NCBI GenBank assembly: GCA_000226015.1
Contig: JH155225.1
Coordinates: 293,518-316,071, forward strand
Length of the DNA: 22,554 nt
From: Mnemiopsis leidyi
Taxonomy: Eukaryota; Ctenophora; Tentaculata; Lobata; Bolinopsidae
Direction: 5' to 3'
In this document: positions 19,301-22,554 of the stretch, one piece after another
Numbering within the stretch: the stretch's first letter is position 1
How the letters are laid out: every line of letters begins with the position of its first letter
Translations under genes and position numbers: made by a program
Notes under the pieces: generated by a model
What the model saw: only the letters and a program-made list of their open reading frames with translations
Databases searched by the model: none
What the model was told of the DNA's origin: nothing

Positions 19301-21052
19301 GTCACAGGAAGGGTGATTCCAATTCGCTGTAATCTGAACAAAACTTCGGAGGTAAACATAATCTACAAATTTCTCTTAGGGATCTTGATAAAGATGAGTC
19401 CCTCAACTGGATAGACGACTTTATACCGGTGAACTATGTCAACATAACAGACTGGGATTACTTTGGGTGGGGCAAAATTTACGGCACGATAAACAAGAAC
19501 ACTGGCGCTTTTAAGATGAAAAGTTCACTTACTGCAATTCATAGGGGAGTTTGTGGCAGAGCAGGTAGGTAAAATACGTCCATCTTAAATTAGAGGTATA
19601 CTCGATAACATTTCTTATGTAGTTTCCACATATAGAACCAAGCTTGCAAGGTTTTTTAGAGAGCTCTTATTAAATCTATAATCTTTGCTTAGTGTAACTT
19701 TCTTCCCAATTAAGATAAGTCACCTGTACTCCTCCAGTGAGCTGCTGGGACATCAGCAGTGCAGTTGCTAATGGGGACGTCACGTTCGACCGAAAGAAGC
19801 TGACAGAAGGGACGGTCGCCGCAATAAATTGCGACTCGGGCTATACTCTAAAAGGAGCGAGCTCTCTGAGATGTGTCGGGGGAATGTGGGACAAGACTCT
19901 GCCAACTTGCACTCAAGACAGCGATCGTTACCAGCCTTTATCACTGGGTAACTTATACTCTTATAGCATGGACAGAAATAGAACGCAAAATGTCACAAGC
20001 AATTTCGCTTGGTTCTCGATTTTATGCCTTTAATGAACCAATATGATCACCTCTCTTCAATATTTGTAAACTGTAAACGGGAATCAGCAAACTTACTGTC
20101 TTGTAGAGTCTTGTATAAAGATTATTGGGAGCTTTTATTAAATTATTTGTACATCACTCGCACCCTCCCACATTTTTTCGGAGAATGAGGGTCGAACAAT
20201 GAGGGTCGAATAAGGGTCAGACAAAGTCGGGAGAGCTTTTATATAATCTTTGCTTAGTTTAACTTTCTTCCCAATTAAGATAAGTCACCTGTACTCCTCC
20301 AGTGAGCTGCTGGGACATCAGCAGTGCAGTTGCTAATGGCGACGTCACGTTCGACCGAAAGAAGCTGACAGAAGGGACGGTCGCCACTATAAATTGCGAC
20401 TCCGGCTATACTCTAAAAGGAGCGAGCTCTCTGAGATGTGTTGGGGGAAATTGGGACAAGACTCTGCCAAGTTGCACTCAAAACAGGGGTCAGTTACGAG
20501 CCTTAATAACTTGGTAACTTATAGCATGGACAGAAATAGAACGCAAAATGTCACAAGCAATTTCTTATCTTTCTAGATTTTATGCCGTTAATGTACCAAT
20601 ATGATCACTATGATCACCTCTCTTCAATATTTGTAGATAAAATGACTCTGAAATTTTAGTTACGGTTCCATACTTGGTGACCACGGTTACATCCGCAAAC
20701 TTGCTGTCTTGCTGCGTCTTATCTAAGGTTCTCTACTAGAGATCTCTAGAGAGCTCTAGAGAGCTCTTGCTAAATCTATAATCTTTGCTAAGTGTAACTT
20801 TCTTCCCAATTAAGATAAGTCACCTATAATCCTCCAGTGACCTGCTGGGACATCAGTAGTGCGGTTGCTAATGGGGACGTCACGTTCGACCGAAAGAAGC
20901 TGAGAGAGGGGACGGTCGCCACTATAAATTGCGACTCGGGCTATACTCTAAAAGGAGCGAGCTCTCTGAGATGTGTCGGGGGAAACTGGGACACGACTCT
21001 GCCAACTTGCACTCAAGACAGCGATGAGCCACTAGCTTTCATAACTTGGTAA
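16344..21052 (+). CDS. Gene B: secreted papain-family peptidase / C-type lectin-like / triple sushi protein, 648 aa, 13 exons
   Basis: Exons: 16344-16477, 16773-16866, 17080-17304, 17585-17771, 17904-18083, 18245-18338, 18601-18644, 18761-18897, 19014-19090, 19380-19564, 19738-19926, 20303-20488, 20838-21052. All joins keep phase and the lengths sum to 1947 nt. Residues 1-16 are a signal peptide (MTKPLCFLVIVPCVLA). Residues 45-118 resemble an I29 propeptide ending in RKKR (116-119). The peptidase part has Gln140, CGSCWSF with Cys146, SEQYFVDC (170-177), GCAGG (183-187) and HSMLLVGY with His288. Residues about 320-452 are C-type lectin-like (TLASIP, YLWMGLEDLD). Residues 453-648 hold three sushi modules. 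The start was chosen for its signal peptide; the open frame extends upstream to 16260. The least certain part is exon 18601-18644, with a weak GTTACA donor. Without it the peptidase and lectin parts could be separate genes. Confidence 0.65.
16963..17090. repeat. Tandem repeat running into exon 3 of gene B
   Basis: About five imperfect units of roughly 24 bp, based on AATGATCTTGAAGACTCTGTG, fill the end of intron 2. The last unit (AATGATATCGAGTTCGAG) is the start of the coding exon at 17080. The acceptor TCTCAG is itself a variant of the unit. Confidence 0.65.
17528..17570. repeat. 11-bp tandem repeat in intron 3 of gene B
   Basis: Four consecutive copies of CGACGTAAAAC, the last as CGATGTAAACC, end 14 bp before the acceptor AG at 17583-17584. 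They occupy the region where a branch point and polypyrimidine tract are expected. Confidence 0.8.
18418..18437. repeat. Poly-C/poly-A run in intron 6 of gene B
   Basis: About fifteen C bases are followed by seven A bases. It is a simple-sequence tract, likely to vary in length and to be error-prone in sequencing. Confidence 0.85.
18481..18563. repeat. Short dispersed repeat shared with 20632-20690
   Basis: TGTAGATA...AAAT...GACT...AGTTACGGTACCAT and TTGGTGACCATGGTTACAT in intron 6 match TGTAGATAAAATGACT...AGTTACGGTTCCAT and TTGGTGACCACGGTTACAT at 20632-20690, between sushi units 2 and 3. Orientation is the same. The similarity suggests a small mobile or duplicated segment within the gene. 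Confidence 0.65.
18761..19564 (+). other. C-type lectin-like domain (three exons)
   Basis: Exons 18761-18897, 19014-19090 and 19380-19564 encode FCSDKKLVTRRECKDSCL, GWTLASIPTRSHNEQ, NYLWMGLEDLDKDESLNW and a final HRGVCGRA. The LASI segment, the WMGL version of the WIGL core, and the closing Cys fit a C-type lectin-like fold. The usual Ca/sugar motifs (EPN or QPD, and WND) are not seen, so carbohydrate binding is doubtful. The first junction is ambiguous: a GC donor at 18898 with an acceptor before 19014, or a GT donor at 18902 with an acceptor before 19018, both keep frame and total length. Confidence 0.7.
19107..19240. repeat. 10-bp minisatellite in intron 9 of gene B
   Basis: About a dozen imperfect copies of TAGGTGTTAC and close variants (TAGGTTTAAC, GGGTGTTACT) lie in tandem just after the splice donor at 19091. 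Confidence 0.8.
19738..19926 (+). other. Sushi (CCP) module 1 exon
   Basis: The exon starts in phase 1 and encodes VSCWDISSAVANGDV..., with the four sushi cysteines (SCWD, INCDSGY, LRCVGG, PTCTQ) and the Trp before the last Cys. The donor is taken as GATC|GTTACC, which is weak. If it is skipped the frame runs on to a stop at 20031-20033 after an unrelated tail. Confidence 0.7.
20303..20488 (+). other. Sushi (CCP) module 2 exon
   Basis: Same four-Cys module in the same phase. The donor is AGGG|GTCAGT. If unspliced, the frame ends LITW and a stop at 20515-20517, in the same place as module 3, so it could also serve as an alternative terminal exon. Confidence 0.7.
20838..21052 (+). other. Sushi (CCP) module 3 and terminal exon
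   Basis: The same module begins VTCWDISS and continues into EPLAFITW and TAA at 21050-21052. It lacks the GT that serves as donor in the other two copies. An AATAAA follows 68 nt later, making this the natural last exon. Confidence 0.8.
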
Positions 21053-21119
21053 CTCATAGCATGGACGGAATTAGAATGCATAATGTCACAAATAATATCG
21101 CATGGTTCTCGATGCCCTT

Positions 21120-21125
21120 AATAAA
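21120..21125 (+). terminator. AATAAA poly(A) signal for gene B
   Basis: A canonical AATAAA lies 68 nt after the gene B stop. The matching positions in sushi units 1 and 2 read AATGAA and AATGTA, so only the last unit has an intact signal. Confidence 0.7.
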
Positions 21126-21128
21126 CAA

Positions 21129-21302
21129 ATATTTTGACGTTGAGTTTTGTGAGCAATTCATGCTGAATGTTAATATTCCCTTATTTACCAGTTCAATTTG
21201 AACCCAGTTTTTATTTGACGATTACAAATACGAGTTGGAGAAGTGAAAAACTTCCTCTTAGTCAATTAGCCAATATTTGGCGGAATAATAATAGCGATGT
21301 GA
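21129..21302. repeat. Dispersed repeat, copy 2
   Basis: Gapped match, same orientation, to 13985-14192, from TTTTGACGTTGAGTTTTG to GGCGGAATAATAATAGCGAT. It starts immediately after the gene B poly(A) signal. Confidence 0.65.
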
Positions 21303-22554
21303 ATTAATAAAAATATGAAATTACGATAGCAGTAATCATATACCAACAGTACCAAAAAAATCTATTTTTCAAACAAGGAATAAATATTTCATAAAACACT
21401 AATGAGCTCTGGACTATAGATTTGAAGCATGCTGTCCAAACTCTAAATAAAGGAACAGATAAAAATCTTTAACGATCACAACTTGCGAAATTGAATCATC
21501 TGTAAACCAAGGAAACTACACAAAGTGTAACCTTAGCTTGTTCTGGAGATGAAATGATTGATATTAAAAATTAATCAAAATGCCTGACACGTGTTAGTCT
21601 TTTATCAAGACTTCTAATTTACTTATATCAAAACTGGAAGGATAATTCGATTTGATCTATAAAGTTTTCTTGACTTCAATACCTTGACTTATACTAAACT
21701 CTAAACAACTAAACAACTAAACGCTGCAACTATGAATTCTACCAATCCCCCAACTTTGGCTACGGTTCTGCAGGCGATGAGTATGACGAGACGCTAGTAT
21801 GTCATGAATCGTTCACCAAAAGGTCATCGAAAGTTACACCGTGTTTTTCACAATATCTAGAAAAGTTGAGGTGGATATTATTTGCGACGGGAGAGTGCAA
21901 TAAGTTTATTTTAAAAAGTTAAAAACTAATAATATGTTGACTGTTGGCGTTGCCTTATGTAATCACGCGCTGTCACATAATAGTATTAGTGCTATGAATG
22001 GTGCTAAAAATATTGCTAATGAGCTAATGAAAGGGTGCTTAAAAATCAAAATTCCAAAAATTAATTCAAGGGCGGACTTGAAATCAAATCAAAGTTTGAA
22101 CCAAACTAATAAATCACTGTCACATAAATTATTACTACAATGGAGATCACTAGAAACTGAGACCAAATGCTTCGTGTGATGGTGCTTATGATTCTGGTAT
22201 GTGATACCAGTACGTGATACTAGTATGTGATACTACTATGTGATACTACTATGTAATACTATCGTTGTATCGTTGACAGAGATCAGCAACAGCGGTCTTA
22301 GTTTGTAAAGCATTATCATTAATGCCATCATGAAAACAAGAATTGCGCCCGCTTGGTTAGGTCTCAGGCGGACGCTAGATTTCCATCTCTTTAATTGTAC
22401 AGCCACTACTATGCGGATATAAGATTAACCTGTGTTAAAAGCAATTGTGACCGTGTTTAAGATATAACATATACTGACATCATATCTGTCATGTCGCGGT
22501 TATACCCGAAAATTGTACCTCAAAGAATGCCAAATCGTTTAATACTCGACAATA
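21303..22554. other. Downstream spacer with a short tandem repeat, no gene seen
   Basis: AT-rich sequence with no exon I can support. An open frame from 21934 to 22179 (81 codons) is low-complexity (Asn, Lys, Ser) and has no recognisable motif. A 13-14-bp tandem repeat (variants of TATGTGATACTAC) occupies 22193-22262. Confidence 0.5.

Larger units (their letters stand above)
19655..21130. repeat. Tandem triplication of the sushi exon with flanking intron and 3' region
   Basis: Three units each hold TCTTCCCAATTAAGATAAGT, a CTCCAG or ATCCTCCAG acceptor, a sushi exon (19738, 20303 and 20838), then ATAGCATGGAC, AATGTCACAA and a TTAAT-rich end. Exon starts are 565 and 535 bp apart. Copies are nearly identical in coding sequence and differ mainly by small indels in the spacers. 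Confidence 0.9.

Noticed and set aside
21934..22179. 81-codon open frame near the right edge
   Set aside because: Asn/Lys/Ser-rich and without any motif, donor or poly(A) support; could not be separated from chance.
1..22554. tRNA or rRNA genes
   Set aside because: I looked for B-box-like GGTTCGAnnCC with a matching acceptor stem and for rRNA core segments by eye, and found none. A tRNA-scanning program would be decisive.

Overview
The window looks like genomic DNA from an invertebrate animal. It is AT-rich and has no bacterial-style operons. Coding sequence is broken into 40-225 bp exons with GT...AG introns and phases that match across each junction. Introns and spacers hold many micro- and minisatellites and short foldback elements. 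The domain set (calponin-homology, Myb/SANT-like, papain-type peptidase, C-type lectin-like, sushi) is metazoan. I cannot name the species or phylum.

Layout. 1-1000: two short inverted-repeat (MITE-like) elements and a probable first coding exon of a minus-strand gene that leaves the window on the left. 968-2319: a spacer, probably a divergent promoter region. 2320-13639: gene A, 13 plus-strand exons whose lengths sum to 1644 nt (547 residues plus stop). It encodes a basic N-terminus, a GAS2-like calponin-homology domain, a proline-rich linker, a Myb/SANT-like domain and a helical acidic tail. One intron carries about 620 bp of ACACT pentanucleotide repeat with a 10-N assembly gap, and this repeat runs into the 3' splice site. 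13640-16343: spacer with a poly(A) signal, a dispersed repeat, paired hairpins, a decayed duplicate of a gene B exon and tandem duplications.

16344-21052: gene B, best modelled as 13 plus-strand exons whose lengths sum to 1947 nt (648 residues plus stop). It encodes a signal peptide, an I29-like propeptide with a furin-like RKKR site, a papain-family (C1A) peptidase domain with its Cys and His but without the usual Asn-Ser-Trp segment, a C-type lectin-like domain and three almost identical sushi modules. The sushi modules come from a tandem triplication that includes the terminal exon and its poly(A) region. 21053-22554: a second copy of the dispersed repeat, then sequence with no gene I can support.

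The two complete genes are on the same strand but show no functional link. Gene A looks like an intracellular protein that could join actin/microtubule-type binding to DNA-type binding. Gene B looks secreted, with peptidase, carbohydrate-recognition-like and complement-type modules in one chain, an arrangement that would suit a defence or extracellular-matrix role. Those roles are inference. The exon structures rest on phase-consistent joins read by eye, without transcript data.
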